Below are positions 1 through 8,663 of a stretch of 64,000 nucleotides of DNA, in pieces. Source of the stretch: an uncultured Lachnospiraceae bacterium (GTDB taxonomy: Bacteria; Bacillota; Clostridia; Lachnospirales; Lachnospiraceae); NCBI GenBank assembly GCA_934432595.1, contig CAKRYR010000001.1, forward strand, positions 124,001 to 188,000. The letters are read 5' to 3'. Each line of letters opens with the position of its first letter. The first letter of the stretch is position 1. The notes beneath the pieces were generated by a model. It was not told the origin of the DNA, did not search any database, and was given only the letters and a program-made list of their open reading frames with translations. Made by a program: the position numbers and the translations under genes.

Positions 1-683
1 TCAAGATACTCTATAGTTCTTGGAGCATCCTTTACAATCTCCTTACAAGAAGGCACCTTACAATCTATAACACGAAGAGGATTCTTCTTCATTCTCTCTC
101 TACAAGTCTCACATAGACAAGACTCATTCTTCTTAAGAAATTCAAGTAATGCATTATTATAAGTCTTTCTACAATTACTACATCCTATACTGTTAATATG
201 TAACTTAGCTGTCTTAATACCTAATTCATTAAGAAACTTATTAAGTAAAGTGATTAATTCAACCTCTGCAAGTGGACTCTTTGAACCTATGAATTCTATA
301 CCAAATTGGTGATGTTGTCTAAGTCTTCCACTCTGTGGTTGTTCATATCTAAATACTGGTGATACATAGAATAACTTTGTAGGCTGACTCTCTGCATACA
401 TATTATTCTCAAGATATGCTCTTATTGCACCTGCTGTTCCTTCTGGTTTTAATGTAATACTTCTATCTCCTTTATCATTAAATGTATACATTTCTTTTTG
501 AACAACATCTGTTGTTTCACCTACGCCTCTTTGAAATAATACTGTATGTTCAAATACTGGTGTTATAACTTCTTTTATATTGTATACTTTACATAAGTTT
601 CTAGCTTTTTCCTCTATAACTGCACGTTTGTGCATATTATCCCCATACCAATCTTGTGTTCCTTTTGGTCTTTGCGTTATCAT
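1..683 (-). CDS. hisS: Histidyl-tRNA synthetase, N-terminal part (cut by window edge)
   Basis: Charges tRNA-His with histidine in the cytosol. The 227 residues visible start MITQRPKGTQDWYG and contain the class II synthetase core: the TLKPEGTAGAIRAY segment at residues 78-90 and motif 2 around residues 108-131 (VFRYEQPQSGRLRQHHQFG). The rest lies beyond base 1. The ATG at 683-681 follows an AGGAGG at about 697-692. It is the last visible gene of the recJ-apt-relA-MBL-hemZ run, a common Firmicute order. I see no T-box leader in front of it, so it is probably read from upstream promoters. Identification is firm. Confidence 0.97.
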   Translation of the reverse strand, partial: MITQRPKGTQDWYGDNMHKRAVIEEKARNLCKVYNIKEVITPVFEHTVLFQRGVGETTDVVQKEMYTFNDKGDRSITLKPEGTAGAIRAYLENNMYAESQPTKLFYVSPVFRYEQPQSGRLRQHHQFGIEFIGSKSPLAEVELITLLNKFLNELGIKTAKLHINSIGCSNCRKTYNNALLEFLKKNESCLCETCRERMKKNPLRVIDCKVPSCKEIVKDAPRTIEYL

Positions 684-787
684 TTTTAAACCTCCTTATG
701 TCATATGAACTCTTGACATCCTTTTTATATAATATGTTCTTATTTTCATCTATCCTAATGTGCAAAAAATTTTGAGAGCACATTTCT

Positions 788-1456
788 CTATATCTCATCT
801 GTAGTATCAAGATACCTTCTGATACAATTAGCAATTTCCTCATCTTTCTCAAGGAAACTTTTATATACTACATTTATAAAATCATCTGCATTTACCATAC
901 GTTGAAATGCTAAGAAAATTTTCATATCAAAGTTCTTAACTTCTTCTATCATAAGATCCATAGCTGTATCCACATCAAAGGCAGAGCGATATGGTCTATT
1001 TGATATAAGAGCAGCAAATACATCACAAACTCTTAATATTCTAGCTCCTTCTGGTATTGAATATTCCTTTAAATTTTTAGGGTAACCAGAACCATCAAAG
1101 TTCTCATGATGATAATAAATAGCATCCAAGATTCTCTTAGAATAACCATGGGTTCTAATTACTTCATAACTTAAAGTAGGATGCATTCTCACATATTTCA
1201 TTTCTTCATCATCTAATACATCTTCTCTACGCCAATAAAGATACCTACTTAATTTCATTTTTCCTATATCATGAAGTAGACCTGCTACAGCCATATCATT
1301 ACAAAACTCTCTTGATTTTCCAAGCTCAATTGCAAGTCTTCTAGCTAGTATACTCACAAGCATTCCATGTTGTATTGCATCACTTAAATCATTTTCAACT
1401 TCTCTTTTTAATTGCTCACTATTTTCACAATTATGTAGATTACCGAAAAATTCCAT
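788..1456 (-). CDS. HD-GYP domain phosphohydrolase
   Basis: A 222-residue protein made of one HD-GYP domain, a family whose active members hydrolyse cyclic di-GMP. It shows LLHDIGK (metal-binding HD near residue 62), HHENFDGSGYP (the GYP signature) and NRPYR. It has no attached sensor or receiver domain, so its input is unknown. An in-frame TTG lies one codon upstream at 1459. I prefer the ATG at 1456, 9 bases after an AAAGGGG. The start overlaps the 3' end of hemZ by 17 bases, which suggests translational coupling. Acting on cyclic di-GMP is inferred from the family. Confidence 0.9.
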   Translation of the reverse strand: MEFFGNLHNCENSEQLKREVENDLSDAIQHGMLVSILARRLAIELGKSREFCNDMAVAGLLHDIGKMKLSRYLYWRREDVLDDEEMKYVRMHPTLSYEVIRTHGYSKRILDAIYYHHENFDGSGYPKNLKEYSIPEGARILRVCDVFAALISNRPYRSAFDVDTAMDLMIEEVKNFDMKIFLAFQRMVNADDFINVVYKSFLEKDEEIANCIRRYLDTTDEI

Positions 1457-2948
1457 CAAAATACGCCCCTTTGCTAGATAAAAAATTCTTTTTCTTTTCT
1501 ATCATATCATCTATTCTCTCAATATAATCCTTTAAGCTCTTAACATTATCTACTCTTTCTATTCTATTATTCTTATAATCAACGAATTTACACACTGCTC
1601 CGGCACCAAGTGCTAATATATTCTGTCTTTCCTCCATTATAAGAATATTATATATGCCCTCTAGGCCTGGCTTTGCATAGCCTATATTTTCAAGATTATC
1701 TGTCATATTTTTCTGTCTATACATATAATATGGTACATATCCATTTGCCTTGGCAAATCTAAAAGTTTCATCTACCATATCTGTTACATGCTCAGGTAAC
1801 AACTTTTCATATTTATCTTTATATATGTTCAAATATGCAGCTCTTTTAATTGCAAGAGTATGTACTGTCAAATTATCTGGATTCAGCTTTTTAATTTCAT
1901 CTAATGTAAATCTAACATCTTCTATAGTTTCTCCTGGCAAGCCAAGTATCAAATCCATATTAATATTTTTATGTCCAACTTTCCTTGCCAAATTAAATGC
2001 ATCAACTATACTTTCTATAGTATGTTTTCTACCTATTAAATCTAATGTTTTCTGCCTCATTGACTGAGGATTAATAGATATTCTTGTTACTCCTTGATCT
2101 TTTAGTACTTGTAGCTTATCTCTTGTAATACTATCTGGTCGCCCAGCTTCAACAGTAAACTCTCTTACTGTACTAAAATCCCATAATTCTTTTAATTTAT
2201 TTATAATTCTATCTAACTGACTAGCTGATAAAGTTGTAGGTGTTCCACCACCTATATATACTGTAGTAAGAATTTTGTTTTTTATCATTGTAGATGCATA
2301 CTCCATTTCCTTAATTAAAGCATCAATATAATCTTCTACTACATTCTCATATTTCTCAAGTGGATATGATGTAAATGAACAATAACTACATCTTGTAGGA
2401 CAAAAAGGTATGCCTATATATAAACTATACCCGTTCTTATAATCAATATCCTCTAATAAATATTTCTCTCTATGAGCAATTTCTAAAGCCAACTCTATCT
2501 TATCATCATCTATTAGATAAGTATCCTTCATAAATGTTCTTATCTCGTCATCAGAGCTATCCTTCTCTAACTGTTCATATGCTATCTTACTTGGTCTAAT
2601 TCCTGTAAGTGTTCCCCAAGGCAACACTATATCTAAAGTTTCTGACAACAATCTATATATAAGCCTTTTTAAAATATTTTTATACTTAGCCTTATATTCT
2701 AATTCATTTGGGGTATTTTCTATTTTACTAGAAATATTCTCTTTTAATTCATTGTTTATATCTTTTTCTTTATTATAAATTTCTAATTTTATCTCATCTA
2801 ATGATGTAAAAACCTTAAATGTAAATTCAGCTTCATCACAATCTGAATCTATATCTACAACTTCCATATCCTCATTCTTAAAAAATGCTTTTGTTAAGGA
2901 TCTTACATCATATTCAAATGTTCTATCTGATAATACTATTCTAATCAT
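1440..2948 (-). CDS. hemZ: HemZ-type radical SAM coproporphyrinogen dehydrogenase
   Basis: A 502-residue radical SAM protein of the HemZ family, the oxygen-independent coproporphyrinogen III dehydrogenase relatives of Firmicutes. Residues 180-190 carry the cluster motif PFCPTRCSYC (Cys183, Cys187, Cys190), followed by the SAM-binding IGGGTPT stretch. The roughly 170-residue N-terminal extension is typical of HemZ and absent from HemW. It sits in the conserved relA-MBL-hemZ-hisS order. Whether it makes haem is not certain: no other haem gene is in the window, and these families are often annotated by similarity only. The ribosome binding site is weak (GAGAG). Confidence 0.92.
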   Translation of the reverse strand: MIRIVLSDRTFEYDVRSLTKAFFKNEDMEVVDIDSDCDEAEFTFKVFTSLDEIKLEIYNKEKDINNELKENISSKIENTPNELEYKAKYKNILKRLIYRLLSETLDIVLPWGTLTGIRPSKIAYEQLEKDSSDDEIRTFMKDTYLIDDDKIELALEIAHREKYLLEDIDYKNGYSLYIGIPFCPTRCSYCSFTSYPLEKYENVVEDYIDALIKEMEYASTMIKNKILTTVYIGGGTPTTLSASQLDRIINKLKELWDFSTVREFTVEAGRPDSITRDKLQVLKDQGVTRISINPQSMRQKTLDLIGRKHTIESIVDAFNLARKVGHKNINMDLILGLPGETIEDVRFTLDEIKKLNPDNLTVHTLAIKRAAYLNIYKDKYEKLLPEHVTDMVDETFRFAKANGYVPYYMYRQKNMTDNLENIGYAKPGLEGIYNILIMEERQNILALGAGAVCKFVDYKNNRIERVDNVKSLKDYIERIDDMIEKKKNFLSSKGAYFDGIFR

Positions 2949-2980
2949 TACATTTTCTCTCTATCTAACCTTACTTACGT

Positions 2981-3012
2981 AGTAACGGTTCAGTCAGTGA
3001 CTTAACTATTAC
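2981..3012. repeat. Imperfect stem-loop, REP-like copy 1
   Basis: An imperfect inverted repeat of about 15-base arms (GTAACGGTTCAGTCA against TGACTTAACTATTAC) spans the stop codon of the MBL hydrolase gene. Its left arm AGTAACGGTTCAGTC matches 13 of 15 bases of the perfect hairpin arm at 54528-54542. It could act as a weak terminator or processing site between the MBL gene and hemZ. There is no T-run. Confidence 0.45.
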
Positions 3013-3653
3013 CTAACATACATATTATTTACTCTCTCATAACCTATAGTTGTAGCAGGTCCATGTCCTGGATATACCACTACTTTGTCCTCTAATTTCA
3101 TCAATTTATTATTTAAGGATTCAATTATCTGTTCTTCGCTTCCTGTTGGGAAATCAGTCCTTCCTACAGATTCTCTAAATAACATATCTCCACTAAATAA
3201 TACATTCTCATTCTCTATAAAATAACACATTGATCCACTAGTATGACCTGGTGTAAGTATTGTATTAAACTTAATATTAGCCAATTCTAACTCCTGTCCA
3301 TCACCAAGTTTATTATATTTCTCAACAACACAGTCTCTCCTATATCCACCAGATAAATTAAATATTGCATCTCCTAGTAGTCTTTCCTCTTCTTCGCTAG
3401 CATATATATCAATATTGTATTTGCTAGCCACTTGATTAACTGCAAGAATATGGTCAAAATGTCCATGTGTCAATAATACCGCCACAGGTTTAATGCCAAG
3501 TTCTTCTACCTTATCATATATTTTGTCTGCATTATCACCTGGATCAATTATAACAGCTTCTTTTAAAGATTCTGTGTTATTTTTATATACTATATAACAG
3601 TTTGTACCTATCATTCCAACATGAACTGTACTTATAATAATATCTCCTTGCAT
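3009..3653 (-). CDS. MBL-fold metallo-hydrolase (glyoxalase II-like)
   Basis: A 214-residue metallo-beta-lactamase-fold enzyme with the metal motif THGHFDH (His63, His65, Asp67, His68), the PGHTSGS motif, FSGDMLFRESVGRTD and a C-terminal PGHGP. This set is typical of hydroxyacylglutathione-hydrolase-like thioesterases; the true substrate in clostridia is not known. I start it at the ATG at 3653, which has GGAGG 5 bases upstream. A GTG 4 codons earlier would lie on the wrong side of that site. It belongs to the conserved relA-MBL-hemZ order. Confidence 0.93.
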   Translation of the reverse strand: MQGDIIISTVHVGMIGTNCYIVYKNNTESLKEAVIIDPGDNADKIYDKVEELGIKPVAVLLTHGHFDHILAVNQVASKYNIDIYASEEEERLLGDAIFNLSGGYRRDCVVEKYNKLGDGQELELANIKFNTILTPGHTSGSMCYFIENENVLFSGDMLFRESVGRTDFPTGSEEQIIESLNNKLMKLEDKVVVYPGHGPATTIGYERVNNMYVR

Positions 3654-3728
3654 ACTAACCTCCACTACATAGCAAAACTAATCTAATTTTAATTCAAAAA
3701 TAATCTTATTTAATAATGCATTGTTTCA

Positions 3729-6056
3729 CTATCCTCTATTTCTTTCAATATCTATAACATTATCTATATTTCTAAGTTTAGATATTAATCCTAATAATTG
3801 CTCTTTACCTCTAATATCAAAAGAAACATTTACTGTAGCTGTCCCATTTTTACTAGTTCTTACATTCATAGAAGTAACATCTACTTTATTCTCCGTAAAT
3901 ACTTTAGATATAGATAACAATACACCACTCTTATTATAAGTGTATATCTTTATCTCAGCGGTAAATAAATCCTTACTCTCTGATTCATTATCTTGAACAA
4001 TCCATTCTGTCTCAACTAGTCTTTCCCTCTCTAATTCTGTCAAATTCATAACATTAACACAATCTGTTCTATGAATTGTAACACCTCTACCTCTAGTTAT
4101 AAAACCTATAATTTCATCTCCTGGTACTGGTCCACAACATTTTGACATTCTTGTTGCTACTCCTGTCATTCCTTTAACGATAACATTACCTTTAATCTTC
4201 TTTGCTGGAGTCTTAACTTCTTCAGCCATTTTTGCTTTATTAGCATAATTTTCAAGCAATGTTTCATCTGTAATTTCTCTACTTTTTACTTTATTGTACT
4301 CATCAAGTAATTTATTAATTACTTGACCCTCCTTCAATCCACCATGTCCAACTGCTGCATATAATGAATCCCAATCCTTAAATCCATATTTACGCATTGT
4401 TTTTTCCATATATTCTGGCTTAAGAATATTTGCAAGAATAATACCTTTATTTTTACAATAAATATTTATCATTTCCTTGCCTTTTTGAATATTACTTTCT
4501 TTTCTTTCTGTCTTAAACCATTGATTTATCTTGTTTTTTGCCTGGGTACTTTTAACTAACTTAAGCCAGTCCATACTTGGACCTCTCGAATTTTGTGAAG
4601 TAATAATCTCTATTCTATCACCATTTTGTATCTGATAATCTATATTTACAAGTTTGCCATTTACTCTTGCTCCTACCATCTTATTTCCTACTGCACTATG
4701 TATAGAATATGCAAAGTCAATAGGTGTAGAGCCTGTAGGTAATGTTTTTACATCCCCACTTGGAGTAAAACAATAAACCCATTCTGAAAACAAATTTAAA
4801 TCGCTCTTCAATAAAGTCAAAAATTCCCTATTATCTGACATATCTTTTTGCCATTCAAGAATCTGTCTAAGCCATGCAAGTTTTGCTTCCTCTGCTTCAC
4901 TTGCATTAACCGCCTTCCTACCACCACTATTTTGTAAATCTTTATATTTCCAATGTGCCGCAATACCATATTCTGCAATCTCATGCATCTCCTCTGTACG
5001 AATTTGTACTTCAAACTGTTGACCGCTATTACTAATCAACGTTGTATGTAACGATTGATACTTATTCTGTTTTGGCATTGCTATATAATCCTTTATTCTA
5101 CCTGGGATTGGTGTATATATTTCATGTATAACACCAAGAACTGTATAACAATCTTTTACATCTTTTACAATTACTCTAACGGCAAATAAATCATATATTT
5201 CATCAAGAGTTTTGCCTTGGTTAACCATCTTCTTATATATACTAAAATAATGCTTAACTCTACCACATACCTTTCCCTCAATACCAGCATGTTTGATATG
5301 GCTCTCTATCTCTTTAACAATAGATGAAATAAATGATTCTCTTTCGCCTTTAGTCTTTTCTATATCTTCATATAATTCATTAAAAATCTTTGGTTCTAAA
5401 TATTTTAGAGCCAAATCATCTAATTCTACTTTAATCTTTGAAATTCCTAGTCGTTCTGCAAGTGGTGCATATATCTCTAATGTTTCCCTAGACTTTTCCT
5501 TCTGTTTCTCTGGCTTCATATGTTGTAAGGTACGCATATTATGCAATCTATCAGCAAGTTTTATAAGAATTACACGAATATCCTTTGCCATAGCTAGAAA
5601 CATTTTTCTTAGATTTTCTGCTTGTATTTCTACTTTATCTGATGAATAATTCAATTGAGTAAGCTTTGTAACACCATCAACCAACACTGCAACTTCTTCA
5701 CTGAATTCGTTAACAATGTCATCATACGTCATCTCTGTGTCTTCTATTACATCATGTAATAATCCCGCAACTATTGTATCTATATCTAGTTCTAAATTTG
5801 CCAAAATAATTGCAACAGAGATTGGATGAATAATATAAGGTTCTCCAGATTTACGTTTCTGTTCCTTATGTGCTTCATCTGCTATTTTATATGCTTTTTC
5901 TATAATAGCTAATTCTTTATCAGAATAATTCTTCTTAATTAAATCAACCAATTCAGCATATAATTCTTCTTTTGTCTTGGACTCGCCTTCACCTCTAAGG
6001 TACTTTGAGCGTTCGTCCTTGATGATTTCTACTTCCTGTGTCTCGTTATTATTCAT
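3729..6056 (-). CDS. relA: Bifunctional (p)ppGpp synthetase/hydrolase
   Basis: Long Rel/SpoT-type stringent response enzyme, about 775 residues. Domains in order: HD hydrolase (HP at residues 77-78, HDVIED at 101-106), synthetase with GRIKDYIAMPKQNKYQSLHT (the RxKD form of bifunctional Gram-positive Rel enzymes), TGS near residue 400, and a C-terminal ACT domain. All hydrolase and synthetase signatures are present, so both activities are expected. The ATG at 6056 is preceded by an in-frame TTG at 6059; a GGCGGTGA site lies upstream and does not clearly separate the two. It follows apt closely, as in many Firmicutes. Confidence 0.97.
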   Translation of the reverse strand: MNNNETQEVEIIKDERSKYLRGEGESKTKEELYAELVDLIKKNYSDKELAIIEKAYKIADEAHKEQKRKSGEPYIIHPISVAIILANLELDIDTIVAGLLHDVIEDTEMTYDDIVNEFSEEVAVLVDGVTKLTQLNYSSDKVEIQAENLRKMFLAMAKDIRVILIKLADRLHNMRTLQHMKPEKQKEKSRETLEIYAPLAERLGISKIKVELDDLALKYLEPKIFNELYEDIEKTKGERESFISSIVKEIESHIKHAGIEGKVCGRVKHYFSIYKKMVNQGKTLDEIYDLFAVRVIVKDVKDCYTVLGVIHEIYTPIPGRIKDYIAMPKQNKYQSLHTTLISNSGQQFEVQIRTEEMHEIAEYGIAAHWKYKDLQNSGGRKAVNASEAEEAKLAWLRQILEWQKDMSDNREFLTLLKSDLNLFSEWVYCFTPSGDVKTLPTGSTPIDFAYSIHSAVGNKMVGARVNGKLVNIDYQIQNGDRIEIITSQNSRGPSMDWLKLVKSTQAKNKINQWFKTERKESNIQKGKEMINIYCKNKGIILANILKPEYMEKTMRKYGFKDWDSLYAAVGHGGLKEGQVINKLLDEYNKVKSREITDETLLENYANKAKMAEEVKTPAKKIKGNVIVKGMTGVATRMSKCCGPVPGDEIIGFITRGRGVTIHRTDCVNVMNLTELERERLVETEWIVQDNESESKDLFTAEIKIYTYNKSGVLLSISKVFTENKVDVTSMNVRTSKNGTATVNVSFDIRGKEQLLGLISKLRNIDNVIDIERNRG

Positions 6057-6097
6057 CAATTAGAATCACCGCCTTCGAACCAATCTAAAAATCGTGT

Positions 6098-6622
6098 TTA
6101 TTTTCCCTCGTATTTTATAGCTGCTTCTACATCATAACCTTCTAATTTTTTTCTTCCCTCAAGACCTTCTAATTCCATTACAAAAACAATCTTAACTACT
6201 TCTCCACCTAATTGTTCTACTAATTTTACTATAGCTTCAATTGTTCCACCTGTAGCAATTAAATCATCTACAATTACAACTTTTTGTCCTGGTTTTATAG
6301 CATCTTTATGAATCTCTATTTCTGCTTGACCATACTCTAAATCATATGCCATTGAAACTGTTTCTCTTGGTAGTTTACCTTTTTTTCTTACTGGAATAAA
6401 TCCTTTATTCATATTATAAGCAATAGGTACTCCAAAAATAAAACCTCTAGATTCTGGTCCTAGTACTAAATCAAAATCAACGTCTCCAATTAATCTCTCA
6501 ATCTCTTTAATAGCAAGATTAAGTCCATCTTTGTCTTGTAAAATACTTGTAACGTCTCTAAACATTACACCTGGTTCTGGAAAATCAGGTATCGTTACTA
6601 CATAATCCTCTAACTTTTTCAT
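6098..6622 (-). CDS. apt: Adenine phosphoribosyltransferase
   Basis: Salvages adenine to AMP using PRPP. At 174 residues it is the usual length. The PRPP-binding loop VVIVDDLIATGGT is at residues 115-127, and GPESRGFIFG near 55-64 is typical of Apt. It lies between recJ (230 bases upstream) and relA (about 40 bases downstream), the classic recJ-apt-relA order. A GGTGA ribosome binding site precedes the ATG. Confidence 0.97.
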   Translation of the reverse strand: MKKLEDYVVTIPDFPEPGVMFRDVTSILQDKDGLNLAIKEIERLIGDVDFDLVLGPESRGFIFGVPIAYNMNKGFIPVRKKGKLPRETVSMAYDLEYGQAEIEIHKDAIKPGQKVVIVDDLIATGGTIEAIVKLVEQLGGEVVKIVFVMELEGLEGRKKLEGYDVEAAIKYEGK

Positions 6623-6852
6623 TTTGTCACCAACGCATTTTCTCTAAAATGCATTCCTTTCCTCATAATTTGTATACTGTAAATCCCCGTATTTCAAAAC
6701 TCAATCATGAGTCTTAGTGCTAGATTACAATTATCTGTAACAATATAATTTCTAATTGAATCCAAGCATATAATAAATTTGAACATTTACTATACAATAA
6801 TACTTAAAAATCATCAATATGTCAAATAATATTCAATTATTTTTTCATTATT

Positions 6853-8610
6853 TTACTGATAATCCTGAATAGTAATTTGCAAGCTTTTTCTTCCATTGAA
6901 TTCATTTATAACTGGATAATAAATCAATGATAATCTAATATCATTTACCACACCACTAAAAGCTTTATTCAACTCATCTTCAGTAAATTTTTCTACTATA
7001 TAATTTTCAAATTCATCTATATTTCCAAAGAACATAGCATCAATTGTTTTATTATATTGATTTGTAATATTAAGCTTCAAAACATTTTTATTTTTCCCTA
7101 GTTTATATATTCGATTTACTATAATATCTTTTTCAGCAAATATTGGTTTTTCATTGTCTTTTCCACAAGGTTCAATTAATTTCAATTCACCAATCAATTT
7201 CTCTGTAATATAACCAAGTGGCATACATATATCAATTGACATCCTTGGAATAATATCATCTTCTGTTAAAGTACAATTATCATTAAGCATTTTTCTAAGT
7301 TTATCTATATTTTCTTCTGGTAACGATAAACCTGCTGCCATAGGATGTCCACCATATTTAGTAAGTAAACTATCGCACTTTTGTAACTCAGCAAATATAT
7401 CATAATTATCAATAGAACGACATGAACCTTTTGCTATATTATGTCCTTTTGTTAATACAATAGTTGGCTTATAATACTTTTCTCTAATTCTCCCTGCAAT
7501 AATTCCTGCTAAACTCTCATGACATTCTGGCAAATATACTACTAAAACCATATCATCATACATATGATTTTTCTCAATGACCTCAATAGCTTTTTCTAAA
7601 TTTTCCCCAGTCATATCTTTACGTTGGTCATTAAGTTCCTTCAATTCTATTGCAATATTCCTTGCCTCAATCCTTTCAGTACATGATAATAAACTAATTG
7701 CTATTTTAGCTGTATCTAATCTTCCACTTGCATTCAAACAAGGTCCTATAACAAAACCAAGATGATATGTTGAAATATCATCTGCTAAACCATTAACTTG
7801 TATTAACTCTTGTAATCCAATATTATTAGTATTAATTAACGCATTAAGACCATTCTTAACAATTATCCTATTTTCATCCTTTAATTCAACTACATCACAT
7901 ACCGTAGCAATAGCCACATATTGAATAAAATCTTCTATTTCATAATCACTAAAACCATAATCGGGCATTATAGCTTGTAATAATTTATAAGCTACACCTG
8001 CTCCACACAAATATTCATAAGGATACTTACATTCTTTTTGATGTGGATTAATCACTGCATCTGCTTCAGGTATTCTTTCTTTAACCTCACCATTTTCTTC
8101 AACCTTAGCTATATCATGATGATCTGTAATAACTACTGTCATTCCTAATTCTTTTGCATGTTTTATTTGTTCAATTGCTGCAATCCCATTATCACAAGTA
8201 AGAATGGTTCTAAAACCATTCTCATAAGCTTTATCTATAATAGATACATTTATTCCATATCCATCTTTTACTCTATCAGGTACTTCATATGAAACGTTTG
8301 CACCACATTTTTTTAATCCTTCTTTTAAAATATATGTAGATACTATTCCATCTACATCATAGTCTCCTACTATTAAAATCTTCTCTTTATTCACAATCTT
8401 CTCTTTTAAAATATCTACTCCCTTTTTCATATCCTTCATATCAAATGGATTATACATATTTTCCAAGGATGGATATAAATATTTTTCAATTTCATTTTCC
8501 TTTATTCCTCTATTAATCATTAATCTAACTATAACTTCATTTATTTTATATTTTTCCGCTATTCTTTTAAAATCAGCCTTTTTGTTCTTTAAAAACCACT
8601 TTTTCTTCAC
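6853..8610 (-). CDS. recJ: Single-stranded-DNA-specific exonuclease RecJ
   Basis: A 5'-3' single-strand DNA exonuclease used in recombination and repair. The 585-residue protein has the DHH-family metal motifs GDYDVDG (residues 82-88) and TDHHD (near 160), and GPCLNASGRLDTA, plus a DHHA1 region with YGGHPMAAG. The length fits Firmicute RecJ. It starts with GTG at 8610, 5 bases after AGGTG. It heads the recJ-apt-relA gene order; the 230-base gap before apt may hold an extra promoter. Confidence 0.97.
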   Translation of the reverse strand: MKKKWFLKNKKADFKRIAEKYKINEVIVRLMINRGIKENEIEKYLYPSLENMYNPFDMKDMKKGVDILKEKIVNKEKILIVGDYDVDGIVSTYILKEGLKKCGANVSYEVPDRVKDGYGINVSIIDKAYENGFRTILTCDNGIAAIEQIKHAKELGMTVVITDHHDIAKVEENGEVKERIPEADAVINPHQKECKYPYEYLCGAGVAYKLLQAIMPDYGFSDYEIEDFIQYVAIATVCDVVELKDENRIIVKNGLNALINTNNIGLQELIQVNGLADDISTYHLGFVIGPCLNASGRLDTAKIAISLLSCTERIEARNIAIELKELNDQRKDMTGENLEKAIEVIEKNHMYDDMVLVVYLPECHESLAGIIAGRIREKYYKPTIVLTKGHNIAKGSCRSIDNYDIFAELQKCDSLLTKYGGHPMAAGLSLPEENIDKLRKMLNDNCTLTEDDIIPRMSIDICMPLGYITEKLIGELKLIEPCGKDNEKPIFAEKDIIVNRIYKLGKNKNVLKLNITNQYNKTIDAMFFGNIDEFENYIVEKFTEDELNKAFSGVVNDIRLSLIYYPVINEFNGRKSLQITIQDYQ

Positions 8611-8663
8611 AATTACACCTATCTCTAACCTTTTAAATTAAATACTTTAAACATTTTAACTGT

